From Marivita sp051251565 (GTDB lineage: Bacteria; Pseudomonadota; Alphaproteobacteria; Rhodobacterales; Rhodobacteraceae): a DNA stretch of 64,000 nt. Under the pieces are notes generated by a model. That model had not been told where the DNA came from. It saw only the letters and a program-made list of their open reading frames with translations, and did not search any database. The stretch lies in NCBI RefSeq assembly GCF_051251565.1, contig NZ_JBPOFB010000010.1:1-64000 (forward strand). The letters run 5' to 3'. Position numbers and translations under genes: made by a program. Shown piece by piece: positions 33,087 through 41,614 of this stretch (position 1 is the first letter of the stretch; each line of letters starts with the position of its first letter).

Positions 33087-33995
33087 ATGAAAAAGACCAT
33101 CGCACTTGCCCTTGCCGCATCCACAGCCCTCAGCACCGGGGCGTTCGCCCAAGAGATCAGCGAATTCCGCATCGGCCTTCTGGGCGGCGAGAACGCTCAG
33201 GACCGTTTGAACAACAACGAATGCCTGCGCGCCTATACCGAAGAGCTGCTTGGCGTCCCGACCCGCCTGTTCGCCCCTGCCGACTATAACGGCGTGATCC
33301 AGGGCCTGCTGGGTGGTTCGCTTGACATGGCATGGCTGGGCGCATCCTCTTATGCCGCGATCTATCTTGAAGACGCCGACGCAGTCGAGCCTGTTTTGGT
33401 GAAAACCAACCTCGATGGATCGTTCTCGTATCATTCCATCGGCTTTGCCCGCGCTGACAGCGGTATAACGTCGCTTGAAGACATGCAGGGCAAGGTGTTT
33501 GGCTTTGGCGATCCGAACTCCACCTCGGGTTACCTGATCCCGTCCGTCGAAATCCCGCAGGCGACCGGCGCAACCATGGAAGCTGGCGACTACTTTGGCG
33601 ATGTGACCTTTACCGGTGGTCACGAGCAGACCATCGTTGCCGTGTTCAACGGCGACATCGACGGTGGCGTGACCTGGGCTGACGGCCTGGGCAATTGGGA
33701 AGACGGCTACAATTCCGGCGCCCTGCGTCGTGCCGTGGATGCGGGCCTCGTCGACATGAACGAGCTTGTCGAAATCTGGAAGTCCAAGCCGATCCCGGAA
33801 GGCCCGGTGGTTCTGCGCAAGGCGATGCCGGACGACGTCAAAGCCAAGATGGTCGACATGGTGTCCAAGCTGCACGAGACCGACGAAACCTGCGCTTACG
33901 GTGTCGCGGCTGGTGAAACCGCTGGCTTTGCGCCGATCGGCCACGACGCATACGAAACCATCATCGCGGTCCGTCAGGCGCAGGTCAACAACTGA
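33087..33995 (+). CDS. phnD: Phosphonate-binding periplasmic protein
   Basis: 302 residues with a signal peptide (MKKTIALALAASTALSTGAFA, cleavage before QE). Phosphonate-binding-family landmarks follow: FRIGLLGGENAQDRL, MAWLGASSYAAIYLEDAD, FGFGDPNSTSGYLIPSVE (binding-site Ser/Thr) and VTWADGLGNWEDGYN. The start at 33087 is preferred because GGAGAG precedes it. It delivers phosphonates to PhnE. A perfect 10-bp stem-loop follows the stop codon. Confidence 0.95.
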   Translation: MKKTIALALAASTALSTGAFAQEISEFRIGLLGGENAQDRLNNNECLRAYTEELLGVPTRLFAPADYNGVIQGLLGGSLDMAWLGASSYAAIYLEDADAVEPVLVKTNLDGSFSYHSIGFARADSGITSLEDMQGKVFGFGDPNSTSGYLIPSVEIPQATGATMEAGDYFGDVTFTGGHEQTIVAVFNGDIDGGVTWADGLGNWEDGYNSGALRRAVDAGLVDMNELVEIWKSKPIPEGPVVLRKAMPDDVKAKMVDMVSKLHETDETCAYGVAAGETAGFAPIGHDAYETIIAVRQAQVNN

Positions 33996-34009
33996 GCCTA
34001 GACACAGAT

Positions 34010-34041
34010 GACCGGACCGGGTGATAGCACACGGTCCGGTC
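34010..34041 (+). other. Stem-loop between phnD and phnE
   Basis: GACCGGACCG and CGGTCCGGTC form a perfect 10-bp stem with a 12-base loop, without a U-run after it. Placement directly after the binding-protein gene suggests transcript stabilisation or partial attenuation, as seen after nrtA in this window. Confidence 0.65.
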
Positions 34042-34101
34042 AAACCTGCCCGCCTCCGGTCTAACTTGGGGGCGGGTAAACGCGCCAGAAAAGGCTCCTG
34101 C

Positions 34102-34977
34102 ATGACCGACGCCATTCTTCAAAACCCACAATCTGCTGTGGGCGACATCCAGTCCCATTACATGGTTCTGACACGCCAGAAGCGCTTGTATAGCGGTATT
34201 GCCATCGCCGTGTTCATCCTGCTGATGGTTTCAGGCTTTTACGTCGCCGACGCGCGCAATGCGGGCGGGTTCTGGGACGGATGGCATCAAATGTTGGATT
34301 TTCCGGCCGGTGTGCTGTCAGAGGCATGGGAAAAACGCGCCAATCTACCGGGCTTGATGGTCAAGTATCTTCCAGCGCTTATCGAGACACTCAACATCGC
34401 CGCCGTCGCCACCCTGATTGGTGTCTTGGCCGGGTTGGCGCTGTCGCTGATGTCCACACGCGGCCTTGCAAAATGGCCTTTGCTCATCCCGGTGTTCCGG
34501 CGCCTGTCTGACGTGCTGCGCGCTGTCCCCGAGATCGTGATCGCGCTGGTGCTTATCTTCATGATGGGCGGCGGACCGGTGCCTGCAATGATCGCTATTG
34601 CCCTGCATACTGCCGGAGCAATGGGCAAGCTCTATTCCGAGGTCAACGAGAACGCAGACCTCAAACCAATCGAAGGCTTGGCCTCGGTGGGCGCGAACTG
34701 GATGCAGCGCATGACACTGGGCGTGGTACCGCAGGTCGCACCGAATTACCTGTCCTATGCGCTGCTGCGGCTTGAGGTCAACATTCGCGCCTCGGCCATC
34801 CTTGGCTTCGTGGGTGCGGGCGGAATCGGCTACGAGCTGCGCAACTCGATGACGTGGGGCCAAGGCCGGTTTGACGAAGCGGCAGCAATCTTCATCCTGC
34901 TCTTTGCGACCATTGTGGTGGTTGATCAGGTCTCGTCCCATTTTCGCAATCGCTTGATCGGCACCGGAGGCCACTGA
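34102..34977 (+). CDS. phnE: Phosphonate ABC transporter permease 1
   Basis: 291-residue inner-membrane permease. Helices include LYSGIAIAVFILLMVSGFYV, LNIAAVATLIGVLAGLALSL, EIVIALVLIFMMGGG and AAIFILLFATIVVVDQV. The EAA-type loop reads SEVNENADLKPIEGLASVGA, close to the PhnE consensus. The start at ATG 34102 (MTDAILQNPQ) follows AAGGCTCC; the GTG at 34021 is less likely. It pairs with the second, longer PhnE two bases downstream to form the channel. Confidence 0.93.
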   Translation: MTDAILQNPQSAVGDIQSHYMVLTRQKRLYSGIAIAVFILLMVSGFYVADARNAGGFWDGWHQMLDFPAGVLSEAWEKRANLPGLMVKYLPALIETLNIAAVATLIGVLAGLALSLMSTRGLAKWPLLIPVFRRLSDVLRAVPEIVIALVLIFMMGGGPVPAMIAIALHTAGAMGKLYSEVNENADLKPIEGLASVGANWMQRMTLGVVPQVAPNYLSYALLRLEVNIRASAILGFVGAGGIGYELRNSMTWGQGRFDEAAAIFILLFATIVVVDQVSSHFRNRLIGTGGH

Positions 34978-34978
34978 C

Positions 34979-36313
34979 ATGAGCACTGCAACCGCTGCCC
35001 TGCCCCTCTCCACACTCAAAGATGAGGCCGACCGAATCTTTGCGCGCAAACGGCTTAAGAATTTCAGCATCCCCGGAGCAATCCTTGTTTATCTGGTTTA
35101 TGTGTTCTTCGCCTTTGACGTACCGGGCCTTGCAGACCGGGTACGGCTCGATAATGCGGCGACGCTGGTATCGGACAGCTACAGCTACAAAACACAGGTC
35201 ACCCGTGACAACCGATCGGATAAGATCACCGTCGCCAAGGAAGGCGAACGCAAAGGGGCCTATCCCGACGGCACAACGCCCGATTGGGTCGAAATGACCA
35301 GTGGCGGGGCCGTGATCGATCTGCCCGACGGACACCGGGTTCTTTTTGGCCCGGACAACAGTGCCGTCTACCTGCATCCCACCTTCGGCGAAATCACCGC
35401 ACAAGTGACGGCTGCGGATGGCGTGACACTGTCGCTGCCCCAAGCCGATCTGCCCGAATGGATCAGCTATTCCAAGGCGCGGCTGGATATCCGCACCGAA
35501 GCAGGCCGCGTGACGATGACACGGTCAAAGACCGAAGTGTTCCGCTATTTCTTTGGTTGGGAGCTGTTCTGGTTCACACTCGACAGTCCCTACCACAACA
35601 CATCCGCCTTCCAGATCGTGTTCGGTCCGCAACTGGATGCAACACGAGGCAATATCGAAGGGGCGGTTCAGGATTTCTGGAACAATGCCATGTGGCGTCA
35701 CAAGGACGTGGTGTGGGCGCTTGGTGAAACCATCCTCATGGCTTTTCTTGGCACAATGGGCGCCGCGATGATCGCCCTGCCCTTGGCCTTTGTCGCCGCC
35801 AAGAACTTTACCCCGTTTCGGGTGGCCCGTCAGATCACGCGACGTTTGTTCGACTTCGTGCGCGGTGTGGATGCGCTGATCTGGACCATCGTGTTGTCCC
35901 GCGCATTTGGTCCCGGTCCTCTGACAGGGGCGCTGGCCATTCTGATCACCGACAGCGGCGGTTTCGGCAAGCTTTTCTCTGAAGCGCTGGAAAACGTGGA
36001 CGACAAACAGATCGAAGGTGTTGCCTCGACCGGGGCCAAGCCGCTGCAACGGTATCGCTTTGGGGTGATCCCACAGATTATGCCGATCTTGCTCAGTCAG
36101 ATACTCTACTTTCTTGAATCCAACACACGCTCTGCCACAATTATCGGGGCCATCACTGGTGGCGGCATCGGTCTATTGATCACCCAGGCCATCCAGACCC
36201 AGAAAGACTGGGAAGAGGTGTCCTACTACATCGTGCTTGTGATCCTGATGGTCATTGCGATGGACTGGTTTTCAGGCTGGCTGCGCGGCAAGCTGATCGG
36301 GCGCAAGGACTGA
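34979..36313 (+). CDS. phnE: Phosphonate ABC transporter permease 2, with large soluble insertion
   Basis: 444 residues, about 170 more than a usual PhnE. After the first helix (IPGAILVYLVYVFFAFDVPG) comes a soluble segment of roughly 180 residues (about 50-235) with beta-strand character (VRLDNAATLVSDSYSYKTQV, GHRVLFGPDNSAVYLHPTFG, LDIRTEAGRVTMTRSK). The BPD-transp-1 domain follows (LGETILMAFLGTMGAAMIAL ... SEALENVDDKQIEGVASTGA ... SATIIGAITGGGIGLLI). The insertion is predicted periplasmic. It overlaps nothing and is followed after one base by the acetyltransferase gene. Confidence 0.92.
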   Translation: MSTATAALPLSTLKDEADRIFARKRLKNFSIPGAILVYLVYVFFAFDVPGLADRVRLDNAATLVSDSYSYKTQVTRDNRSDKITVAKEGERKGAYPDGTTPDWVEMTSGGAVIDLPDGHRVLFGPDNSAVYLHPTFGEITAQVTAADGVTLSLPQADLPEWISYSKARLDIRTEAGRVTMTRSKTEVFRYFFGWELFWFTLDSPYHNTSAFQIVFGPQLDATRGNIEGAVQDFWNNAMWRHKDVVWALGETILMAFLGTMGAAMIALPLAFVAAKNFTPFRVARQITRRLFDFVRGVDALIWTIVLSRAFGPGPLTGALAILITDSGGFGKLFSEALENVDDKQIEGVASTGAKPLQRYRFGVIPQIMPILLSQILYFLESNTRSATIIGAITGGGIGLLITQAIQTQKDWEEVSYYIVLVILMVIAMDWFSGWLRGKLIGRKD

Positions 36314-36314
36314 T

Positions 36315-36932
36315 ATGGCGCGCCTGATCCATGATGCACCGTTTGTTCACGAGGGGTGCACCCTGACCGACAGCAGTTTCGGGGCCTATACCGAGATCGG
36401 CATGGGCAGTCGGGTGAGCAATAGCCATATCGGCGATTACAGCTATTGCGACCGCTACGGCGACATCGCCAATGCGGATGTGGGCAAGTTCGCCAATATC
36501 GCCAGCTTTGTGCGGATTGGTGCCACGGACCATCCGCTGGGCACGGCAGCCTGCCACCACTTCCTGTATCGGTCGCAGGACTATTGGGACGATGCCCGCC
36601 CGGACGCCGAGTTCCTAAACCATCGCAAGTCCCGCCGCACGGTGATCGGCCATGATACCTGGATCGGCCACGGCGCGATGATCAAGCCCGAGGTCACACT
36701 GGGCCACGGGGCTGTGGTGGCCAGCGGGTCTGTCGTCACCAAGGACGTGGCCCCCTACACTATCGTCGCCGGCACGCCCGCCCGCCCCTTGCGCGACCGT
36801 CAACCGCCCGAGATCGCCACGCGCCTGATTGCACTGGCGTGGTGGGACTGGCCACACGACGCGCTGCGTATGGCGCTTGACGATTTCCGGTCGCTGAGTG
36901 CCGAAGCGTTTCTGGAGCGGTTCGGGGGTTAG
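36315..36932 (+). CDS. Hexapeptide-repeat acetyltransferase of phosphonate metabolism
   Basis: 205 residues forming a left-handed beta-helix (IGMGSRVSNSHIGDYSYCDR, VTLGHGAVVASGSVVTKDVA, IVAGTPARPLRDR), of the chloramphenicol-acetyltransferase-like/xenobiotic type regularly found in phn operons. A catalytic His is plausible in RIGATDHPLG. In C-P lyase clusters this family is thought to acylate aminophosphonates or act on an intermediate; the actual substrate is not known. It is the last gene of the phnCDEE operon and converges with phnF, overlapping by 4 bases. Confidence 0.85.
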   Translation: MARLIHDAPFVHEGCTLTDSSFGAYTEIGMGSRVSNSHIGDYSYCDRYGDIANADVGKFANIASFVRIGATDHPLGTAACHHFLYRSQDYWDDARPDAEFLNHRKSRRTVIGHDTWIGHGAMIKPEVTLGHGAVVASGSVVTKDVAPYTIVAGTPARPLRDRQPPEIATRLIALAWWDWPHDALRMALDDFRSLSAEAFLERFGG

Positions 36933-37660
36933 TGCTCGAGCGTCAGTGTAACCCGGTCCCCGGCAAACCACGTGCGCCCGTATTCAACTGGCTGGCCTGC
37001 CGCGTCGACATTGACACTGGTCGCGCGCAACAACGGATCACCCTCGCGCAGATGCAGGTGCAGCGCTTGCGTGACATCGGCCAGAACAGCCGTCAGCCGC
37101 GTTGAAGCGCGCGTGTAGTCGGCTACCCCGGATCGGGCCAAGGCTTCGGTGACGCTGCTGGTCTCAGCCAGATGTTGGTCGATCCCGGCAGTCCGGTCCA
37201 ACGGAAACACGCTCTCAAAGAGCGCAATCGGTGCGTCATCGGCCAGCGACAGCCCGTGGTAGACGCACACCGATGCGCCCAAATCGATCCAGAGTGCACG
37301 AGCCTCTGCGGTTGTGGCTGCGCGACATTCGACGCCAAGGATCTGCTTGTCCGGCCTGCGCCCTGCCGCAAGCAGGTTTTCGTGAAACCGGACACGTTCT
37401 CCGATGGGATACTCGGTTGGTGTGGCAGCAACAAACGCCCCAGCCCCGCGCCGGGTGCGCACCAGCCCCCCTTCCACCAGGTGCGACAGCGCATGGCGCA
37501 CGGTGTGACGGTTGACCCCGAACCGGGCGGCCAGTTGGGCCTCGGTCGGCAACTTGTCTCCGGGGCTGTACCGCCCTTCGGATATGTCTGACCGGAGGGT
37601 TGTGGCGATCGCTTGCCAAACCGGCGTGCGGGACCGCGGGGGGGCTGCATTGTTACTCAA
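36929..37660 (-). CDS. phnF: GntR/HutC-family regulator of the phn genes
   Basis: 243 residues. The N-terminal winged helix-turn-helix is TLRSDISEGRYSPGDKLPTE, QLAARFGVNRHTVRHALSHL, VRTRRGAGAFV. A C-terminal UTRA ligand domain follows (GERVRFHENLLAAGRRPDKQ ... EYGRTWFAGDRVTLTLEH). PhnF proteins repress phosphonate genes until ligand or phosphate limitation relieves them. It is divergent from phnG; a TCTA-N6-TAGA inverted repeat in the gap is the likely operator. Confidence 0.92.
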   Translation of the reverse strand: MSNNAAPPRSRTPVWQAIATTLRSDISEGRYSPGDKLPTEAQLAARFGVNRHTVRHALSHLVEGGLVRTRRGAGAFVAATPTEYPIGERVRFHENLLAAGRRPDKQILGVECRAATTAEARALWIDLGASVCVYHGLSLADDAPIALFESVFPLDRTAGIDQHLAETSSVTEALARSGVADYTRASTRLTAVLADVTQALHLHLREGDPLLRATSVNVDAAGQPVEYGRTWFAGDRVTLTLEH

Positions 37661-37708
37661 ATTTCACAAATCTCCACTGTCCCAAACCAAGCAATCTGAT
37701 ATGATATG

Positions 37709-37722
37709 TCTAGTTGTATAGA
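37709..37722. promoter_or_regulatory. Probable PhnF operator
   Basis: TCTAGTTGTATAGA, an inverted repeat TCTA-N6-TAGA, lies in the 81-bp gap between phnF and phnG and overlaps an A/T-rich promoter-like region (TGATATGATATGT). It resembles the short TAGAC-type palindromes bound by GntR/HutC regulators. Confidence 0.45.
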
Positions 37723-37741
37723 AAGTGGCAAAGTTGTCGAG

Positions 37742-38197
37742 ATGAAAGACGCAATCGATCCAAATAACGACCGCAAGGCCTTGATGGGCTTGATGGCCAA
37801 GGCCCCCGAGGGCCGCATCGCCAGTTTGCTGGATGCAGCACTGCCCCGACCGGGCTTTACATGGCTGCGCGCACCCGAAATTGGCAGCGTCATGGTGCGT
37901 GGGCGCGCAGGCGGAACTGGCGCGCCGTTCAACCTTGGCGAAATGACCGTAACACGCTGTGCGCTGACCCTGTCTGATGGCGCAGTGGGGCATGCCTATA
38001 TCAAAGGCCGCAGCAAGACCGACGCCGAAGCGGCGGCGCTGGTGGATGCATTGATGCAGACCGATGCAGCTGATGATCTGCGCGCCAAGGTGCTGGGCCC
38101 GCTGGCGCAGGACCAAGACAGCCGCCGAACGCAAAGAGCGGAAAAAGCAGCCGCAACTAAGGTCGATTTTTTCACGATGGTGCGGGGGGAAGACTGA
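37742..38197 (+). CDS. phnG: C-P lyase subunit PhnG
   Basis: 151 residues. Typical PhnG segments: ALMGLMAKAPEGRIASLLD, FTWLRAPEIGSVMVRGRAGG, FNLGEMTVTRCALTLSDGAV, GHAYIKGRSKTDAEAAALVD. PhnG is a core subunit of the PhnGHIJ complex that, with PhnI, attaches the phosphonate to ribose triphosphate. The start at ATG 37742 is chosen because an upstream ATG at 37706 would overlap the predicted operator. The stop overlaps phnH. Confidence 0.93.
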   Translation: MKDAIDPNNDRKALMGLMAKAPEGRIASLLDAALPRPGFTWLRAPEIGSVMVRGRAGGTGAPFNLGEMTVTRCALTLSDGAVGHAYIKGRSKTDAEAAALVDALMQTDAADDLRAKVLGPLAQDQDSRRTQRAEKAAATKVDFFTMVRGED

Positions 38198-38760
38198 TGC
38201 AGGCGCAAATGCTTGAAGGTGGGTTTGCCGATCCGGCGACCGCGTCTGCCCATGTTTTTCGCGCGATCATGGAGGCGATGGCCCGGCCCGGAACGCTTTG
38301 GTCCTTGGCCGGGGCTGCCCCCCCAGCCCCGCTGTCACCTGCTGCGGGGGCCGCGCTTTTGACGCTGTGTGACACCGAAACGCCACTTTACCTAGCCGGA
38401 GATGCCGATTGCGATGCTGTGCGCGCGTGGGTGGCATTTCACACCGGCGCACCGTTGGTGGGACCAAAGGATTGTATGTTCGCGTTGGGGACTTGGGAAG
38501 CTCTTGGCCCGTTGTCGGTCTACCCTGTTGGCACATCGGAATACCCGGACAGATCTGCGACGCTGATTGTCGAATGTTCGTATCTTCGCACAGAGGGCGC
38601 AACTCTGACCGGCCCCGGCATCCGCGACACCGCGGCACTCTCCCTTCCCGAGACACAGGCATTTCAGGACAACGCAGCACTTTTCCCGCTGGGTCTGGAT
38701 TTCTTTTTCACCAGCGGCGTCCGCATCGCGGCGCTGCCACGCTCGACCAAGGTGCGCTGA
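38197..38760 (+). CDS. phnH: C-P lyase subunit PhnH
   Basis: 187 residues. PhnH hallmarks: FRAIMEAMARPGTLWSL, LTLCDTETPLYLAG, VAFHTGAPLV, GTSEYPDRSATLIVECSYL, LTGPGIRDTAALSLPE and PLGLDFFFTSGVRIAALPRST. It is a structural member of the PhnG2H2I2J2 core. Start shares one base with the phnG stop. Intact and of normal length. Confidence 0.95.
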   Translation: MQAQMLEGGFADPATASAHVFRAIMEAMARPGTLWSLAGAAPPAPLSPAAGAALLTLCDTETPLYLAGDADCDAVRAWVAFHTGAPLVGPKDCMFALGTWEALGPLSVYPVGTSEYPDRSATLIVECSYLRTEGATLTGPGIRDTAALSLPETQAFQDNAALFPLGLDFFFTSGVRIAALPRSTKVR

Positions 38761-38761
38761 T

Positions 38762-39850
38762 ATGTATGTCGCAGTCAAAGGCGGTGAACGCGCCATTCAG
38801 AACGCCCATGCCTGGATGGCCGAAGAACGGCGCGGCGACACCGCAGTGCCCGAACTGTCGGTCGCGCAAATCCGCGAACAACTGGCCCTTGCCGTAAACC
38901 GGGTGATGGCCGAAGGGTCGCTTTATGACCCCGATTTGGCGGCGCTTGCGATCAAGCAGGCGCGCGGCGATCTGATCGAAGCGATATTTCTGATCCGCGC
39001 CTACCGCACCACGCTGCCGCGGTTCGGCGCATCGCGTCCGGTGGACACGGGCATCATGGCCTGCGACCGCCGTATCTCGGCAACGTTCAAGGATTTGCCG
39101 GGCGGGCAGGTTCTTGGACCCACATTTGACTACACCCACCGGCTTTTGGATTTCAAACTGGCCGCAGAGGGCGACACCGCGATCGCGCCAAGCAAAAAGG
39201 CCGACCCCGGCCCTGTGCCGCATGTGACCGGGTTTCTGAACCGCGAGGGGCTGATCGAAGACGCGCCACATGATGATACGCCCCCGCCGGATCTGACGCG
39301 AGAGCCATTGGAAATGCCCGCTGATCGCGCCCTGCGTCTGCAAGCCCTGACCCGCGCGGATGAAGGCTTCACTCTCTCGATGGCTTATTCGACCCAACGC
39401 GGCTATGCGCGCAACCACGCGTTTGTCGGCGAGTTGCGCATTGGAACCGTTCCGGTCGAAATGGACATCCCCGAGCTAGGGTTCGCCATCGAGATCGGCG
39501 AGGTCACCCTGACCGAATGCGAAACCGTAAACCAGTTCAAAGGGTCAAAAACCGAGCCCCCACAATTCACGCGCGGCTATGGGCTGGTGTTTGGCCAGAC
39601 CGAACGCAAGGCCATCTCCATGGCCTTGGTCGACCGCGCATTGCGCTGGGAAGAGCTGGGAGAGGACAATGTCGGTGCTCCGGCGCAGGACGCGGAATTC
39701 GTGCTGTATCATGCTGACAACATTCAGGCGACGGGGTTCCTCGAACATATCAAACTGCCGCATTACGTCGACTTCCAGTCCGAGCTTGAACTGGTGCGCA
39801 AGCTGCGCCGCGAGGCCGAGGTCTCGCAACATCAGGAGGCCGCAGAATGA
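38762..39850 (+). CDS. phnI: C-P lyase subunit PhnI (nucleosidase/transferase)
   Basis: 362 residues. Opens MYVAVKGGERAIQNAHAWMA, the PhnI signature, with later QLALAVNRVMAEGSLYDPDL, RVTTL-like region FRTTLPRFGAS context (RAYRTTLPRFGASRPVD), CDRRISATFKDLPGGQ and YGLVFGQTERKAISMALVDR. PhnI with G, H and L displaces adenine from ATP and forms the ribose-phosphonate triphosphate. The stop overlaps the HAD gene start as ATGA. Confidence 0.95.
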   Translation: MYVAVKGGERAIQNAHAWMAEERRGDTAVPELSVAQIREQLALAVNRVMAEGSLYDPDLAALAIKQARGDLIEAIFLIRAYRTTLPRFGASRPVDTGIMACDRRISATFKDLPGGQVLGPTFDYTHRLLDFKLAAEGDTAIAPSKKADPGPVPHVTGFLNREGLIEDAPHDDTPPPDLTREPLEMPADRALRLQALTRADEGFTLSMAYSTQRGYARNHAFVGELRIGTVPVEMDIPELGFAIEIGEVTLTECETVNQFKGSKTEPPQFTRGYGLVFGQTERKAISMALVDRALRWEELGEDNVGAPAQDAEFVLYHADNIQATGFLEHIKLPHYVDFQSELELVRKLRREAEVSQHQEAAE

Positions 39851-40449
39851 TACAAAGACACGTCGTCTTCGACATCGGTGGGGTGCTGATCGACTGGCAG
39901 CCGCACTTGGCGTGGCAAGACCAGCTTGGTTCTGTCGAGGCGGCCCATGCCTTTATCGACCGCACAGGGTTCAAAGCCCTGAACGCGCGGGCTGATGGTG
40001 GCGAGCGATTTGCCGATCTTGCGCGCGAGATCGCCGATCCAGAAGACCGCGCACGGTTCAGCGATTATGTTGCGCTTTATACCCGCACGGTTGTTGATCC
40101 GATCTCGGGCACATGGGACATTCTTGACCGGCTCAAGGCGCAAGGCACACCTGTCCATGCGATCACCAATTGGTCTGCGGAAACATGGCCCGAGGGCCTC
40201 AAGGTACATCCCCGGCTTGGCGATGTGTTCGAAACGCTGGTTGTGTCAGGCCGTGAAGGCGTGATGAAACCGGACCCGCGTATCTTTCACCTGTTGTGCG
40301 ATCGTGCCGGGGTGTCCCCGCAAGACTGCATCTTTATCGATGACGGGTTGCACAATATCGACGGCGCAAGGGCAGTCGGAATGGACGGTATCCACTTCAC
40401 CTCTCCCGCAGCGTTGGCCGCTGCGCTGATCGACAGAGCTGTGCTATGA
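39847..40449 (+). CDS. HAD-superfamily phosphatase in the phn operon
   Basis: 200 residues. HAD motif I is VVFDIGGVLIDW (nucleophile Asp plus, four residues on, a hydrophobic residue in place of the usual second Asp: D-I-G-G-V-L). Motif II Thr/Asn region is HAITNWSAE, motif III Lys is in REGVMKPDPRIF, motif IV acidic pair is CIFIDDGLHN. This is the arrangement of haloacid-dehalogenase-like phosphatases (YihX/2-haloacid type). Its position between phnI and phnJ suggests action on a C-P lyase intermediate or by-product, but this is an inference. Confidence 0.82.
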   Translation: MIQRHVVFDIGGVLIDWQPHLAWQDQLGSVEAAHAFIDRTGFKALNARADGGERFADLAREIADPEDRARFSDYVALYTRTVVDPISGTWDILDRLKAQGTPVHAITNWSAETWPEGLKVHPRLGDVFETLVVSGREGVMKPDPRIFHLLCDRAGVSPQDCIFIDDGLHNIDGARAVGMDGIHFTSPAALAAALIDRAVL

Positions 40450-40484
40450 TCCGCCCCAACGCTGCCCCCGCGCGCGGTGCCGTT

Positions 40485-40688
40485 TCAGCCCTGCCGGCGT
40501 TTGAGCGGCAAATCAAAGATACCGCTTTGGTTGGACGTGTCTGCAAACCAGCCATCTGGCCCGATCACATCGCTTGGCAGCACCCGTTCAAGCCGCGGCA
40601 AGACACGGAACAGAACAGGTTCCAGCAGCAACCACGCGGCAAGGGCAAGGCCAAGTCCGGCCAGCACTTCAATCATCAACGCACCCAT
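40485..40688 (-). CDS. Small single-helix membrane protein, antisense within the phn operon
   Basis: 67 residues if started at ATG 40688, preceded by GGGGG. It has one clear membrane helix (MIEVLAGLGLALAAWLLLEP) then a basic/proline stretch and GPDGWFADTSNQSGIFDLPL. It fills the gap between the HAD gene and phnJ on the opposite strand, so phnJ may need its own promoter or the transcript reads through it antisense. Coding status rests only on the hydrophobic segment, the ribosome site and a gap otherwise empty. Family unknown. Confidence 0.4.
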   Translation of the reverse strand: MGALMIEVLAGLGLALAAWLLLEPVLFRVLPRLERVLPSDVIGPDGWFADTSNQSGIFDLPLKRRQG

Positions 40689-40753
40689 AAGACCCCCGGA
40701 GTTGCGACCATCGACTCTGTGACCCGGATTAACCACAGCAGTGAGACAGTCTT

Positions 40754-41614
40754 GTGACACCCACTTCCGACTACAACTTTGCGTATCTCGACGAACAGAC
40801 CAAACGGATGATCCGACGGGCCATCCTCAAGGGGCTGGCGATCCCCGGCTATCAGGTGCCTTTTGCCAGCCGCGAAATGCCGATGCCCTATGGCTGGGGC
40901 ACGGGGGGCGTTCAGGTATCTGCCGCTGTGCTGACGCCCGAGGACCGGTTCAAGGTCATTGACCAAGGCGCGGATGATACCACCAATGCCGTTTCGATCC
41001 GTACGTTTTTCGAACGCACGGCAGGCGTTGCCACCACCACGGCGACCACCGACGCGACCGTGATCCAGACCCGGCACCGCATCCCCGAGGTGCCGTTGTC
41101 CGAAGGCCAGATCCTTGTCTACCAGGTGCCGATCCCCGAACCGCTGCGGTTTCTGGAACCGCGCGAAAGCGAGACCCGCAAGATGCACAGCCTCGAAGAA
41201 TACGGGCTGATGCATGTGAGGCTTTACGAGGATATCGCGCGCCACGGGCATATCGCCACGTCCTATGCCTACCCGGTCAAGGTCGAAGCACGATACGTTA
41301 TGGATCCGTCCCCGATCCCGAAATTCGACAATCCAAAGCTGGGCGATTGCCCCGCGATCCAGCTCTTTGGTGCAGGCCGCGAACAGCGCATCTATGCGCT
41401 GCCGCCCTATACGCAGGTTGTCAGCCTCGATTTCGAAGATCACCCGTTCGAAGCGTCCAAGGCGGATCACCCTTGCGGCATGTGCGGGGCTGCGGACAGC
41501 TATCTGGACGAGGTGATCGTCGATGACGCGGGCGGACGGATGTTCGTCTGTTCGGACACCGATTACTGCGAAGGGCGGCAATTGGCCGGACATCGTGGAA
41601 AGGACGCGGCATGA
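40754..41614 (+). CDS. phnJ: C-P lyase catalytic radical SAM subunit PhnJ
   Basis: 286 residues, GTG start. It cleaves the carbon-phosphorus bond of ribose-1-phosphonate-5-phosphate. The unusual radical-SAM cysteine motif is C241-x2-C244-x21-C266 (HPCGMCGA ... MFVCSD), and C272 follows, exactly the spacing and numbering of E. coli PhnJ, where C272 carries the thiyl radical. Other landmarks: AYLDEQTKRMIRRAILKGLA, IPGYQVPFASREMPMPYGWG and MHSLEEYGLMHVRLYEDIA. Complete and presumably functional. Confidence 0.97.
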   Translation: MTPTSDYNFAYLDEQTKRMIRRAILKGLAIPGYQVPFASREMPMPYGWGTGGVQVSAAVLTPEDRFKVIDQGADDTTNAVSIRTFFERTAGVATTTATTDATVIQTRHRIPEVPLSEGQILVYQVPIPEPLRFLEPRESETRKMHSLEEYGLMHVRLYEDIARHGHIATSYAYPVKVEARYVMDPSPIPKFDNPKLGDCPAIQLFGAGREQRIYALPPYTQVVSLDFEDHPFEASKADHPCGMCGAADSYLDEVIVDDAGGRMFVCSDTDYCEGRQLAGHRGKDAA

